Of a stretch of 64,000 nt of DNA, positions 36,308 to 44,663 are shown piece after piece (within the stretch, counting starts at the first letter, position 1; the number at the start of each line of letters is the position of its first letter). The position numbers and the translations under genes are program-made. The notes under the pieces were generated by a model that saw only the letters and a program-made list of their open reading frames with translations, was not told the DNA's origin and made no database searches. The stretch comes from Proteobacteria bacterium UBA2363 (GTDB lineage Bacteria > Pseudomonadota > Gammaproteobacteria > Xanthomonadales > UBA2363), in NCBI GenBank assembly GCA_002344355.1, contig DDTN01000022.1, positions 110,034-174,033 of the forward strand, in the 5' to 3' direction.

Positions 36308-37906
36308 TCAGGGCAGTTGCGCGTAGGCGGGCAGGGTCAGGAAGTCGGGCAGTTCCGTGGCGTGCGTGGCCTGCGCCAGCAAAGCGGCGGCGGCGTCCAG
36401 GCGGCCGTGGCCGGGCAGGCCGGCCGGGTCGGCTGCGCGCAGCCCGGCCAGCACCTGTTCGAGGGTGCCGTCGAACAGGCCGCCGTCGACGGCGCGACCG
36501 TCGTCCAGGCGGGCGCCGTGACGCTGCCATTGCCACAGTTGCGCGCGGGCGATCTCGGCGGTGGCGGCGTCTTCCATCAGGTGGTGGATCGGGACGCAGC
36601 CCAGGCCGTCCAGCCAGGCGGCCAGGTAGCGCACCGCGACCTCGACGTTGCCGCGGTAGCCGGCGGCGGTGACCGGGCCGGACGGCAGGTCCAGCAGCGC
36701 GTCCCGGCCGACCGCCACGTCGTCGCGGCGGACCTCGCGCTGGTTGCGGCCGGGCATGTGGGTGTCGAACACCGCCTGGGCCACGGCGATCAGGTCCGGA
36801 TGCGCCACCCAGGTGCCGTCGTGGCCGGCCCGGACCTCGCGCAGCTTGTCGGCGCGCACCTTGTCCAGGGCCGCGCTGTTGGCCACCTCGTCGCCGCGGA
36901 TCGGGATCTGCGCGGCCATGCCGCCCATCGCCAGGGCGCCGCGCCGGTGGCAGGTGCGCACCAGCAGGTCGGCGTAGGCGCGCAGGAACGGCGCGGCCAT
37001 GGTGACCTGGCCGCGGTCGGGCAGCAGGCGGTCCGGTTTCGCGCGCAGCGTCTTGATGGTGCTGAAGATGTAGTCCCAGCGGCCGCAGTTGAGCGCCACC
37101 ACGCGGCCGCGCAGGGCGTGCAGGATCTCGTCCATCTGGAACGCCGCCGGCAGGGTCTCGATCAGCACGGTGACCTTGATGGCGTCGCGCGGCAGGTCCA
37201 GCGCCGCCTCGATCGCCGCCAGCGCCTCGTCCCACAGGGCCGCCTCGGCGGCGTGCTCGAGCTTGGGCAGGTACAGGAAGGGGCCACGCCCTGTGCGATG
37301 CAGGTCGGCGCCGCACAGGGCGCAGAACACCGCGGCATCGAACAGGCTGGCCGAGACCGGCACACCGTCGAGCAGGACGTGCTTCTCGTCCAGGTGCCAG
37401 CCGCGCGGTCGCACCATCAGCACGGCCGTGCGCGCGGCCAGCCGGTAGACCCGACCCTGTGGCGAGCGGTATTCGATGCCGCCGGCCACCGCGTCGCGCA
37501 GGTTGGCCTGGCCCTCGACCATGTTCGCCCAGGTCGGCGAGCTGGCGTCCTCGAAGTCGGCCATGAACACCCGGGCGCCCGAGTTCAGGCCGTTGATCAC
37601 CATCTTGCGGTCGACCGGGCCGGTGATCTCGACGCGACGGTCGAGCAGCAGGTCGGGCAGGGTCGCCACCTGCCAGTCGCTGCTGCGCAGCTCGGCGGTG
37701 GCCGGATCGAAATCCGGCAGGGCGCCGGCATCCATGGCCGCCTGGCGTTCGTGCCGACGCGCCAGCAGGTCGCGCCGACGCGCGCCGAAGCGCCGTTCGA
37801 GGCCGGCGACCAGCGCCCGGACCGGCGGCGTCAGGACGACAGGGTCGGGGCTGCCGGCGGGTGCGGCGACGGTGATCGGGTCGGGATGGGAGGCGTCCGC
37901 TGCCAT
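36308..37906 (-). CDS. aceB: Malate synthase A
   Basis: 532 residues from ATG 37906, the usual length of malate synthase A. Signature KVTVLIETLPAAFQMDEILH with the metal-binding Glu, then GRWDYIFSTIKTLR and the C-terminal HHLMEDAATAEIARAQLWQW. It joins glyoxylate and acetyl-CoA to malate, completing the shunt started by AceA. An upstream in-frame TTG (37996) would extend into the operator region and is unlikely. Divergent from the LysR gene with 149 bases between. Confidence 0.96.
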   Translation of the reverse strand: MAADASHPDPITVAAPAGSPDPVVLTPPVRALVAGLERRFGARRRDLLARRHERQAAMDAGALPDFDPATAELRSSDWQVATLPDLLLDRRVEITGPVDRKMVINGLNSGARVFMADFEDASSPTWANMVEGQANLRDAVAGGIEYRSPQGRVYRLAARTAVLMVRPRGWHLDEKHVLLDGVPVSASLFDAAVFCALCGADLHRTGRGPFLYLPKLEHAAEAALWDEALAAIEAALDLPRDAIKVTVLIETLPAAFQMDEILHALRGRVVALNCGRWDYIFSTIKTLRAKPDRLLPDRGQVTMAAPFLRAYADLLVRTCHRRGALAMGGMAAQIPIRGDEVANSAALDKVRADKLREVRAGHDGTWVAHPDLIAVAQAVFDTHMPGRNQREVRRDDVAVGRDALLDLPSGPVTAAGYRGNVEVAVRYLAAWLDGLGCVPIHHLMEDAATAEIARAQLWQWQRHGARLDDGRAVDGGLFDGTLEQVLAGLRAADPAGLPGHGRLDAAAALLAQATHATELPDFLTLPAYAQLP

Positions 37907-37988
37907 GGTGTGGTCCCTTGCGTTCGACGATCCGCCGGGGCGGGTCGACGCGACTCTGGCATCAGGGGCCTGGCTTTCACAAACCAGT

Positions 37989-38016
37989 TGTTTCAAACAG
38001 ACGCTTTCGATCTGTT
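37989..38016. promoter_or_regulatory. Candidate operator between aceB and the LysR gene
   Basis: Two overlapping dyads sit in the only AT-rich part of the divergent gap: the palindrome TGTTTCAAACA (37989-37999) and AACAG-N11-CTGTT (37996-38016). An inverted repeat of this spacing fits a LysR-type site. It is about 85 bases from the aceB start and 40 from the LysR start, so it could control both. Confidence 0.55.
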
Positions 38017-38055
38017 AAAGTCACGGCCGGACAGTCGGAGTCAGACCCTGCGCCA

Positions 38056-39012
38056 ATGACCGGGCCGGATCGCCGCTGGTATTACAAAGGCAACCGCCTC
38101 AAGCAGTTGCGGGCGTTCTGCGCGCTGGTCAAGTTCGGCAGCCTGGCACGCGCGGCCGAGGCCCTGTACCTCAGCCAGCCGGCGGTGAGCCTGCAGCTCT
38201 CGGCCCTGGAGAAGGAACTGGACCAGCCGCTGCTGGAGCGCGCCGGCCGCAGCCTGCGGGTCACCCGCGAGGGCCAGGCCCTGTACGACCTGGCCCGGCC
38301 GCTGGTCGAGGGCATCGACGGCATCGGCGAGGCGCTGCGCGGCCAGCTCGCCGGCCTGGACACCGGCGAGCTGAACATCGCCGCCGGCGAGTCCACCATC
38401 CTGCACCTGCTGCCGCCCCTGGTGCGGCGCTTCCGCGACCGCCACCCCGGCGTGCACGTGCACCTGCACAACGTGACCGGCCGGGACGGCCTGGCCCTGC
38501 TGCGCAACGACCAGGTCGACCTGGCGGTCGGCTCGATGATCGAGGTGCCGCCCGACATCGCCTACGAGGCCGTGCACCATTTCGATCCGATGCTGATCGC
38601 GCCGCTCGGCCACCCGCTGGCCGACAAGGCCGAGCTGCGCCTGGAGGACCTCAGCCCCCACGGCCTGATCCTGCCGCCGAAACGCCTGTCCACCTGGCGG
38701 CTGGTCGACCTCGTGTTCCAGCAGCGGCGGGTGCCCTATACCGTGGCCCTGGAAGTCGGAGGCTGGGAGGTGATCAAGCAGTACGTGGCGATGGGCCTGG
38801 GCATCTCGATCGTCACCGGTTTCTGCCTTTCGCCGCAGGACCACGAGCGCCTGGTGGTGCGCAACCTGCGCGCCTATTTCCCGCAGCGCAGCTACGGGGT
38901 GGTGGTGCGCAAGGGCCGCCTGCCCGGCAGCCATGCCCGGCGCTTCATCGACCTGGTCCGTCCCGGCCTGTTCACGCGCAGCCACTCCGAGCCGGGGCAT
39001 TCGGAGCGCTGA
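38056..39012 (+). CDS. LysR-type regulator, likely of aceBA
   Basis: 318 residues. N-terminal helix-turn-helix (RLKQLRAFCALVKFGSLARAAEALYLSQPAVSLQLSALE) and a C-terminal effector-binding domain of the PBP2 type. ATG 38056 gives the best N-terminus; upstream codons run through the operator. The N-terminal MTGPDRRWYYKGNRLKQL is slightly longer than usual and basic. By position it should sense a metabolite tied to acetate or fatty-acid use and control aceBA. A hairpin follows the stop. Confidence 0.9.
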   Translation: MTGPDRRWYYKGNRLKQLRAFCALVKFGSLARAAEALYLSQPAVSLQLSALEKELDQPLLERAGRSLRVTREGQALYDLARPLVEGIDGIGEALRGQLAGLDTGELNIAAGESTILHLLPPLVRRFRDRHPGVHVHLHNVTGRDGLALLRNDQVDLAVGSMIEVPPDIAYEAVHHFDPMLIAPLGHPLADKAELRLEDLSPHGLILPPKRLSTWRLVDLVFQQRRVPYTVALEVGGWEVIKQYVAMGLGISIVTGFCLSPQDHERLVVRNLRAYFPQRSYGVVVRKGRLPGSHARRFIDLVRPGLFTRSHSEPGHSER

Positions 39013-39020
39013 GGGGCGCG

Positions 39021-39046
39021 GCCCGGCAGCCTGCCAGGCGCCGGGC
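39021..39046 (+). terminator. Hairpin after the LysR gene
   Basis: Arms GCCCGGC-A-GCCT (39021-39032) and AGGC-GCCGGGC (39036-39046) pair over 11 bp with one bulged A, loop GCC. It lies 8 bases after the stop. No U tract. Confidence 0.55.
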
Positions 39047-39117
39047 TGCGTGCGGTCCGGGAACCCGGCGGCCTTGCCTCGGGTCCAGTCCGGCCCGATC
39101 CCGGACCACCCCCTGCC

Positions 39118-39987
39118 ATGCGCCCGACGCCCCGACGATTCCTTTCCCTCCTGGCCACAGGCTGCCTGGCCGTGTCTGTCCACGCCCCTGCGCAGGACGA
39201 CGGCGAAGCGATCGCGTGGTCCGCCAACGACGCGCCTGCCGGAATCGCCGCCCTGATGGCGCGTCACTCGCCGGTGATCCTCGGCGAGATCCACGGCACC
39301 GCCGAGGTGCCGGCGCTGGTCGCCGCGGTGCTGGCATCGCGCCTGGCGACGGGCGGGGCGGTGACGCTGGCCCTGGAGATTCCCGACAGCCACCAGGCCG
39401 CGCTGGATGCCTGGCTGGACGACAGCGCGCGCGGGCCCGCCGCCCCGGCGCTGGCCGGCCATCCGTTCTGGTCGTACGGGGACGGCCGCAGCAGCGAGGC
39501 GATGCTGGACCTGCTCGAACAGGTACGGCGCTGGCGGCAGGCCGGTGCAGCGGTGGACCTGCTCGCCTTCGACGTGCCCGATCCGTCGGTGGCGGGCGCC
39601 CTCCGGGAGCGCCACATGGCCGACCGTCTGGAACAGGCGCTGGCGAAGCCGCAGGCCCCGCCGATGCTGGTGCTGACGGGCAACCTCCACGCCCGGCGCA
39701 CGATCGGCAATCCGTTCGATCCGGACGTCGAGCTGATGGCCTGGCGCCTGCGGGACCGGCCGGCGCTGACGCTGGACGTGCGGGCGCTGGCCGGCAGCGC
39801 CTGGATCTGCGCGCCCGGGTGTGGGGCACGCGAGCTGGGCGTGGCCAGGCCCGCGCCCGCGACCGGCCTGCGCCTGTTCGGGCGATCCTCGGCGCAGGGT
39901 TACGATGGCGAACTGGTCCTGCCGCGTTTCACCGCCTCGCCCCCCGCTTTCCCGGCCGTCTGGTCGGCGCCACGGCCGGCCGACTGA
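39118..39987 (+). CDS. ChaN-like exported protein
   Basis: 289 residues with a signal peptide (cleavage near APAQD). PVILGEIHGTAEVPALV (51-67) and VLTGNLHARR (about 181-190) are the paired Glu/His motifs of the ChaN/EreA-like superfamily (haem-binding iron-regulated lipoprotein or esterase-like). No lipobox is seen, so it is probably soluble in the periplasm. Function unknown; possibly haem or metal binding. It converges on the DUF2785 gene with 22 bases between stops. Confidence 0.7.
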   Translation: MRPTPRRFLSLLATGCLAVSVHAPAQDDGEAIAWSANDAPAGIAALMARHSPVILGEIHGTAEVPALVAAVLASRLATGGAVTLALEIPDSHQAALDAWLDDSARGPAAPALAGHPFWSYGDGRSSEAMLDLLEQVRRWRQAGAAVDLLAFDVPDPSVAGALRERHMADRLEQALAKPQAPPMLVLTGNLHARRTIGNPFDPDVELMAWRLRDRPALTLDVRALAGSAWICAPGCGARELGVARPAPATGLRLFGRSSAQGYDGELVLPRFTASPPAFPAVWSAPRPAD

Positions 39988-40009
39988 GCGTCGGCCCCGG
40001 CCCCGCCGA

Positions 40010-40954
40010 TCAGCCCCCGTGCAGACGCCTGAGCTGCGCGTCCAGCAACGCGGCTTGCGCGCTGTCGGCACCATGCTGGACGCGCATCGCGAAGGCGAGC
40101 GCGTGCAGGAAGGCCAGCACGTTGTGGCGGCGCGCCTGGCCGGCGGCACTGCCGAACGACGCCGGCCAGTCGGCCAGCGGCGCCGGTGACGAAACCCCCT
40201 CCAGCCAGTCCCGCCATTGCGTTTCGGTCAGCAGGCCACGGCCGTGCAGGAACACCGCGGCGCGCGCCAGGCGTTCCGGTTCGCCGTGGCGGTAGGCGTG
40301 GCCGGGCGGCGCGACCTGGCTGGCCAGGGCGTCGAGCAGGCGCCGCACGCCGTCGGCATCGACCTGCGGATGCAGACCGACCTGCAGCACCAGGTCGGCG
40401 CCATGGGCGACCGCGTGGCGCCAGCCCTCGACCGGATCCCAGGCGCGGTGGTCGCGGACTGACGGCAACCAGCGCGCCGCCAGGTCGAGCAGGTCCCGGC
40501 GCTGTCCGGCCTCGAGGAAGGGCTGCAGGCGGTCGGCCCGAGCCAGTTCGGACAGCAGCAGGGCGGCGAACGGGTGGCGGAAGCCGTCGTCGTCGGGCGG
40601 GCCGGCCAGGCGCGCCATCAGGGTCCTGGCCAGTCCGGGCAGGATCTCCGGATCGACCCGCCCTGCACGCAGCCAGCGCTGCCAGGCCTCGAACACAACG
40701 CCGTCGCGGATCGCCGGGTCGGCGTCCTCGGCACAGGCCAGCAGGCGCACGATCCAGGCGCTCTCGTCGCCGCCCCGCGCCGGCTGGAAGCCGGCGGCGG
40801 CGAGGGCCGCCAGGTCGTCCCGGGTATGGGGCGCCGGCGGACAGGCGATGTCGTCGGCTGCCGGGGCTGAGGCGCTGGCCCACGATGACGGGCAGGGCAG
40901 GACCGACAGCGCGAGCAGCAGGACGGCGGGTGCGAGCCGTGGCGGGACGCTCAT
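40010..40954 (-). CDS. DUF2785 domain protein, exported
   Basis: 314 residues, ATG 40954 with GGAGG upstream, and a signal peptide (hydrophobic 9-26). The rest is helical with a pattern like DUF2785: WIVRLLACAEDADPAIRDGVVFEAWQRWL, LARTLMARLAGPPDDDGFRHPFAALLLSELARAD, GWRHAVAHGADLVLQVGLHP. HPFAALLLS and HAVAHGADL are conserved in the family. Unknown function. Divergent from lepB with 147 bases between. Confidence 0.75.
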   Translation of the reverse strand: MSVPPRLAPAVLLLALSVLPCPSSWASASAPAADDIACPPAPHTRDDLAALAAAGFQPARGGDESAWIVRLLACAEDADPAIRDGVVFEAWQRWLRAGRVDPEILPGLARTLMARLAGPPDDDGFRHPFAALLLSELARADRLQPFLEAGQRRDLLDLAARWLPSVRDHRAWDPVEGWRHAVAHGADLVLQVGLHPQVDADGVRRLLDALASQVAPPGHAYRHGEPERLARAAVFLHGRGLLTETQWRDWLEGVSSPAPLADWPASFGSAAGQARRHNVLAFLHALAFAMRVQHGADSAQAALLDAQLRRLHGG

Positions 40955-41101
40955 GGCGGCCTCCTCCGGACCCCGGGTGGCGGGCGACCAGCATGGCGAC
41001 GGCCGGCGAGGCCCGCCATGTGCCGTTGGTCCTGGCCGACGACGGGGAACCCGCGTCCCGGTGCCGCAGTCGCAGGCGTGTCCTGCAAGAGAGCCGATGC
41101 C

Positions 41102-41773
41102 ATGATCCTGCGCCTGCCCCGCGTCCTGAACGACCACCGCGGCCTGCTGCTGTTCCTCGCCCTGATGCTGTGCGTGCGCGCGGCGGTCGCCGATTTCAAC
41201 GACGTGCCGAGCGCGTCCATGCACCCGACCATCGTCGAGGGCGACCGCGTGCTGGTGAACCGGCTCGCCTACGACCTCAAGCTCCCGCTGGCCGGCATCG
41301 TTCTGGCGCGACTGGGCGAGCCGGCACGGGGCGATGTCGTGGTGTTCAGGTCGACGGCTGCCGGCACCCGGCTGATCAAGCGGGTGGTCGGCCTGCCCGG
41401 CGAGACCGTCGCCCTGCGCGACAACCGCCTCTACGTGGATGGGCTGGCGGCCGACTACGACCTGGTCGGCCAGGGCGCGGACGGCGGCGTGCTGGCCAGC
41501 GAGCGCCTGGGCGCCATGCGGCACGGCATCCGGCTGGCGCCGCGCCCGGCCCCGGTGGCCTGGTTCGGGCCGGTGACGGTGCCTGCCGACCATTACCTGG
41601 TGCTGGGCGACTACCGGGACAACAGCGCCGACAGCCGCAGCTACGGGCTGGTGCCGCGCGCCGAGCTGAGCGGTCGGGCCGAACGGGTGCTGTTCTCGCT
41701 GGACTACGGGCGCTGGCTGCGGCCGCGACCGGAGCGCTTCTGGCTGTCGCTGGACGGTTCGCCCCCGACATGA
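41102..41773 (+). CDS. lepB: Signal peptidase I
   Basis: 223 residues with one N-terminal helix (about 14-30). Catalytic Ser39 in PSASMHPT and Lys93 in RLIKRVVGLPGE; box E GDYRDNSADSRSYG is intact. It cleaves signal peptides at the periplasmic face. It is shorter than E. coli LepB and has a single anchor, so it may be a second, specialised copy rather than the housekeeping enzyme near lepA/rnc. Its stop overlaps the GNAT gene by 4 bases (ATGA). Confidence 0.9.
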   Translation: MILRLPRVLNDHRGLLLFLALMLCVRAAVADFNDVPSASMHPTIVEGDRVLVNRLAYDLKLPLAGIVLARLGEPARGDVVVFRSTAAGTRLIKRVVGLPGETVALRDNRLYVDGLAADYDLVGQGADGGVLASERLGAMRHGIRLAPRPAPVAWFGPVTVPADHYLVLGDYRDNSADSRSYGLVPRAELSGRAERVLFSLDYGRWLRPRPERFWLSLDGSPPT

Positions 41774-42327
41774 GCGCGCCTGCGCGCGATTCTCCCGGGG
41801 GTCGTGATCGATCCGGGCCCGTGCGCGCGGTCCGTGATCCCGCGCTCCGGCCGGCGCGCGTCGAGGACCTGCCGGCCTTGTTCCGGGTGCGGGCGTCGAC
41901 CCGCCAGAATGCGCTGTCCGAGGCCGACCTGGCGGCGCGCGGCATCACCCGCGACAGCCTGCACGCGGCGATGGCCCGCGGGGATTTCGCCACCTGGCTG
42001 TGCGAGGTCGATGGCGAGGTGGTCGGTTTCTGCACTGCCGACGCCGCCACGGGCGAAGTGGGCGCGCTGGCGGTCCAGGCCGGCTTCGAGGGGCGCGGCA
42101 TCGGCCGGGCCCTGCTCGCCGCGGCGGTCGGGTTCCTGCGCGCGGCGGGCTGCCGGCGCCCGTGGCTGATGGCAGGCGCCGATCCGGCGCTGCGCTCGCA
42201 CGGCTTCTACCGTGTCCAGGGCTGGCAGGCCACCGGCCGCGTCGATGCCCGGGGCGATGAGGAAATGCGGTTGCCGGCGCACGGCGCGGCGGGGACGACC
42301 GCCACGCCGGAACCGGGCGAGCGTTGA
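41770..42327 (+). CDS. GNAT-family N-acetyltransferase
   Basis: 185 residues starting at ATG 41770 inside the lepB stop. Acetyl-CoA-binding motif A is VQAGFEGRGIGRALLAAAVGFLRA (about 106-129, QxxGxG/A-like FEGRGIG). N-terminal strand ALRPARVEDLPALFRV is typical. The first ~25 residues are a flexible extension. Substrate unknown; coupling to a signal peptidase may be only operon convenience. Confidence 0.82.
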   Translation: MSAPARDSPGGRDRSGPVRAVRDPALRPARVEDLPALFRVRASTRQNALSEADLAARGITRDSLHAAMARGDFATWLCEVDGEVVGFCTADAATGEVGALAVQAGFEGRGIGRALLAAAVGFLRAAGCRRPWLMAGADPALRSHGFYRVQGWQATGRVDARGDEEMRLPAHGAAGTTATPEPGER

Positions 42328-42428
42328 CGCGCCGGCCGGCCGGGTCGACACTCGCCCGGGCCACGGCGGGGCGCCTGATGCAGGGCCGTTGCCCACGTGG
42401 CGGACTTCCACCGCAACAGGAGCGCGAC

Positions 42429-42806
42429 GTGGACCTGGGTGCCTTTTCAGTGAGCCTTGCCGTGAAGGATCTCGCGGCGTCGAGGACGTTCTACGAGAAG
42501 CTCGGCTTCTCGACCCTGGGCGGTGATGCCGCCCAGGGCTGGCTGATCCTGCGCAACGGCTCGACGGTGATCGGCCTGTTCCAGGGCATGTTCGAGGGCA
42601 ACATCCTCACCTTCAATCCCGGATGGGACCAGGAGGCCCGGGCGGTCGGCGAGTTCACCGACGTCCGCGAGATCCAGGCCCGGCTGGACGCGGCCGGTAT
42701 CGAAATAGCAACCCGTGCGGACCCCGACGGCAGCGGCCCGGCACACATCGTGCTGAACGACCCGGACGGCAACGCCATCATGTTCGACCAGCACGTGCCG
42801 CGCTGA
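42429..42806 (+). CDS. VOC/glyoxalase-like protein
   Basis: 125 residues from GTG 42429, 6 bases after AGGAG. Two beta-alpha-beta-beta-beta modules: FSVSLAVKDLAASRTFYEKLGF at the start and IVLNDPDGNAIMFDQH at the end. Typical metal ligands of glyoxalase-type domains are only partly present, so it could be a dioxygenase-like or binding protein. It is 101 bases after the GNAT gene. Confidence 0.85.
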   Translation: MDLGAFSVSLAVKDLAASRTFYEKLGFSTLGGDAAQGWLILRNGSTVIGLFQGMFEGNILTFNPGWDQEARAVGEFTDVREIQARLDAAGIEIATRADPDGSGPAHIVLNDPDGNAIMFDQHVPR

Positions 42807-42894
42807 GCCGGGCAGGCCGGCGCCTTCGCATCCGTTGGTCGGCCGCGCAGCCACGAATGGCTGGCGCGCTGGTCGCGAAAACCCTCTCCCCCGG

Positions 42895-42920
42895 CCCCTC
42901 CCCCGCAGGCGGGGGAGGGG
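42895..42920. terminator. Convergent-gene hairpin of a common repeat type
   Basis: Perfect 12-bp arms CCCCTCCCCCGC and GCGGGGGAGGGG with AG between, 88 bases past the VOC stop. The flanking CCCTCTCCCCCGG...GGGAGAAG sequence matches the pattern of a widespread proteobacterial intergenic repeat. It may stop transcripts from both sides. Confidence 0.6.
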
Positions 42921-42964
42921 AGAAGTGGGGCGCCCTCGCCCGGAAGCGATGCACCAGCCTGAAC

Positions 42965-43060
42965 GTCCGAGCTCCCGAGCTCCCGAGCTCCCGGGCTCCC
43001 GGGCCCTCCAGTCCCAGGGCTCAAGTCCCCGGTCCCCGGTCACGGGTCACGGGTGTCCTG
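42965..43060. repeat. GAGCTCCC tandem and related G/C repeats
   Basis: Units of GAGCTCCC, three near-perfect then two with GGGCTCCC, followed by short duplications (GTCCCCG/GTCCCCG, GTCACGG/GTCACGG). On the minus strand it reads GGGAGCTC, sharing the GGGAGC core of the heptamer at 11731. It ends just before the asparaginase-like stop at 43072. Confidence 0.75.
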
Positions 43061-43071
43061 TCCCGCCTACC

Positions 43072-43560
43072 TCAGTCGATCGCCTCGAACCGGTTTGCCT
43101 CGCGGTTCTTGCGGACCCGGGCCGGGTCCCAGATGCGGCCGTTCATGGCGATGTAGACGCCGGGCGGCAGGCACTGCACGGCGCCGACCGCGCAGCCGAC
43201 GTTGAAGACGGCGTCCGAACCGCGGAACAGCGCCGGGTTCAGGGCGCCGGTGAGGACGATGGTCTTGCCCTCGATGCCGGCCAGCACGCGGGCGGTCTCG
43301 ACCATGGTGTCGGTGCCGTGGGTGACCAGCACGTGGCTCTCCGGCTGGGCGGCGATCGCCGCGCGCAGCAGTTCGCGGTCGGCCTGGGTGACGTGCAGGC
43401 TGTCCTTGCGCAGCAGCGGGATCACCTCGAAGCGGAACGCGACGCCGAGGTCGCGCAGGATCTGGCCGATCTGCGGATCGCCGATCTGGAAGTCCGACTT
43501 GTCGTCGAAGTAGATCTTGTCGATGGTGCCGCCGGTGGTGACGATGCAGAGCTGGTCCAT
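43072..43560 (-). CDS. Short asparaginase-domain protein
   Basis: 162 residues covering only the N-terminal domain of type I/II asparaginase. Active-site Thr motif VTTGGTIDKIY (7-17) and HGTDTMVET (about 81-89) are intact, then KTIVLTGALNPA. The C-terminal domain of full-length asparaginase (about 150 residues) is missing. The gene looks complete, with no lesion and a clean start, so it is a distinct short family seen in Xanthomonadaceae rather than a truncation. Precedes none; follows DUF2069 on the same strand by 34 bases. Confidence 0.8.
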   Translation of the reverse strand: MDQLCIVTTGGTIDKIYFDDKSDFQIGDPQIGQILRDLGVAFRFEVIPLLRKDSLHVTQADRELLRAAIAAQPESHVLVTHGTDTMVETARVLAGIEGKTIVLTGALNPALFRGSDAVFNVGCAVGAVQCLPPGVYIAMNGRIWDPARVRKNREANRFEAID

Positions 43561-43594
43561 GGTCGGTTCGAGGCAGGCTGGAGAGAAGGGCGGG

Positions 43595-43996
43595 TCAGTG
43601 GCGCGGCGGCAGCAGGCCGGCGGCACGGGCGGCGCGCCGGCTGCGGATGCCGAGCAGGCCGTAGGCGCACACGACCAGGACGGAAAGCGCGACCTCGAGC
43701 AGGGCCAGGCCGCGCTGCGCGGCTTCCGTCCAGGCCTCGGTGACGCCGTGGCAGAAGTACACCAGGGCCAGCAGGTTGGCCCAGAACAGCGGCAGCGGCC
43801 GGCCGCGCCAGGCGCCGGGCAGGACCGCCAGCAGCGGCAGCACGGCCAGCGCCAGGGCGGTCCAGCCCAGCGCCGAACGCGGCGGCGGCAGCAGGCCGTG
43901 CCAGACCAGCTGCAGCACCAGCAGGGCGAGCAGGCCGGCGCGCACCACGGCCAGGGGGCGGGCCAGCGCGGGGCTGGCAAGCAGGCCCGTGCTCAT
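43595..43996 (-). CDS. DUF2069 membrane protein
   Basis: 133 residues with four predicted helices (about 16-36, 43-60, 71-88 and 95-118). WANLLALVYFCHGVTEAW (72-89) is the conserved DUF2069 segment. ATG 43996 overlaps the wrbA stop by 4 bases. The wrbA-DUF2069 pair is common in gammaproteobacteria. Function unknown. Confidence 0.88.
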   Translation of the reverse strand: MSTGLLASPALARPLAVVRAGLLALLVLQLVWHGLLPPPRSALGWTALALAVLPLLAVLPGAWRGRPLPLFWANLLALVYFCHGVTEAWTEAAQRGLALLEVALSVLVVCAYGLLGIRSRRAARAAGLLPPRH

Positions 43997-44589
43997 GGCC
44001 CGGCCAGAAGGCGCGCGGTCTGGGCGACACGGCGGCCCAGGGCCCGGCACAGCGTCGCCTCGGTGGCGTCCAGGTCGTTCTCGCCCTGCACGCCGGCCAG
44101 GTGGCTGGCGCCGTAGGGCGTGCCGCCGCTGCGCGTGGTGTTGAGCTCCGGCTGGGTGAACGGCAGGCCGACCAGCAGGGCGCCGTGGTGGAGCAGCGGC
44201 AGCATCATGCCGAGCAGGGTCGACTCCTGGCCGCCGTGGAGGGTGCCGGTCGAGGTGAACACGGCGGCCGGCTTGCCGACCAGGGTGCCGGCCAGCCAGT
44301 CCTGGCCGGTGCCATCCAGGAAATGCTTGAGCGGCGCGGCCATGGTGCCGAACCGGGTGGGGCTGCCCAGCACCAGCCCGGCGCATTCGCGCAGGTCGTC
44401 CAGGCGGGCGTAGGGGGCGCCATCGGCGGGCTCGGGCGGCTCCGCCACCCGGATCACCGCCGCCACCGGCGGCACCGTGCGCAGGCGGGCCTGCATGCCG
44501 GGCACCTCCTCGATGCCGCGCGCGATGCGCCGGGCCATCGCGGCGGTATGCCCGCTGCGGCTAAAGTACAGCACCAGGATCTCTGCCAT
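43993..44589 (-). CDS. wrbA: NAD(P)H:quinone oxidoreductase WrbA
   Basis: 198 residues, flavodoxin-like. FMN phosphate loop YFSRSGHTAAMA (8-19), then GSPTRFGTMAAPLKHFLD and FTSTGTLHGGQE, the WrbA signatures. It reduces quinones by two electrons and guards against oxidative stress. First gene of wrbA-DUF2069-(asparaginase). Divergent from the YihY gene with 74 bases between. Confidence 0.93.
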   Translation of the reverse strand: MAEILVLYFSRSGHTAAMARRIARGIEEVPGMQARLRTVPPVAAVIRVAEPPEPADGAPYARLDDLRECAGLVLGSPTRFGTMAAPLKHFLDGTGQDWLAGTLVGKPAAVFTSTGTLHGGQESTLLGMMLPLLHHGALLVGLPFTQPELNTTRSGGTPYGASHLAGVQGENDLDATEATLCRALGRRVAQTARLLAGP

Positions 44590-44663
44590 GGCGCCATTGT
44601 GCCCGAGTCGCGTCGACCGCCGATGATGTCCGTGCGTCCGGCCAGCCCGCCAGGGGCGGCGCC

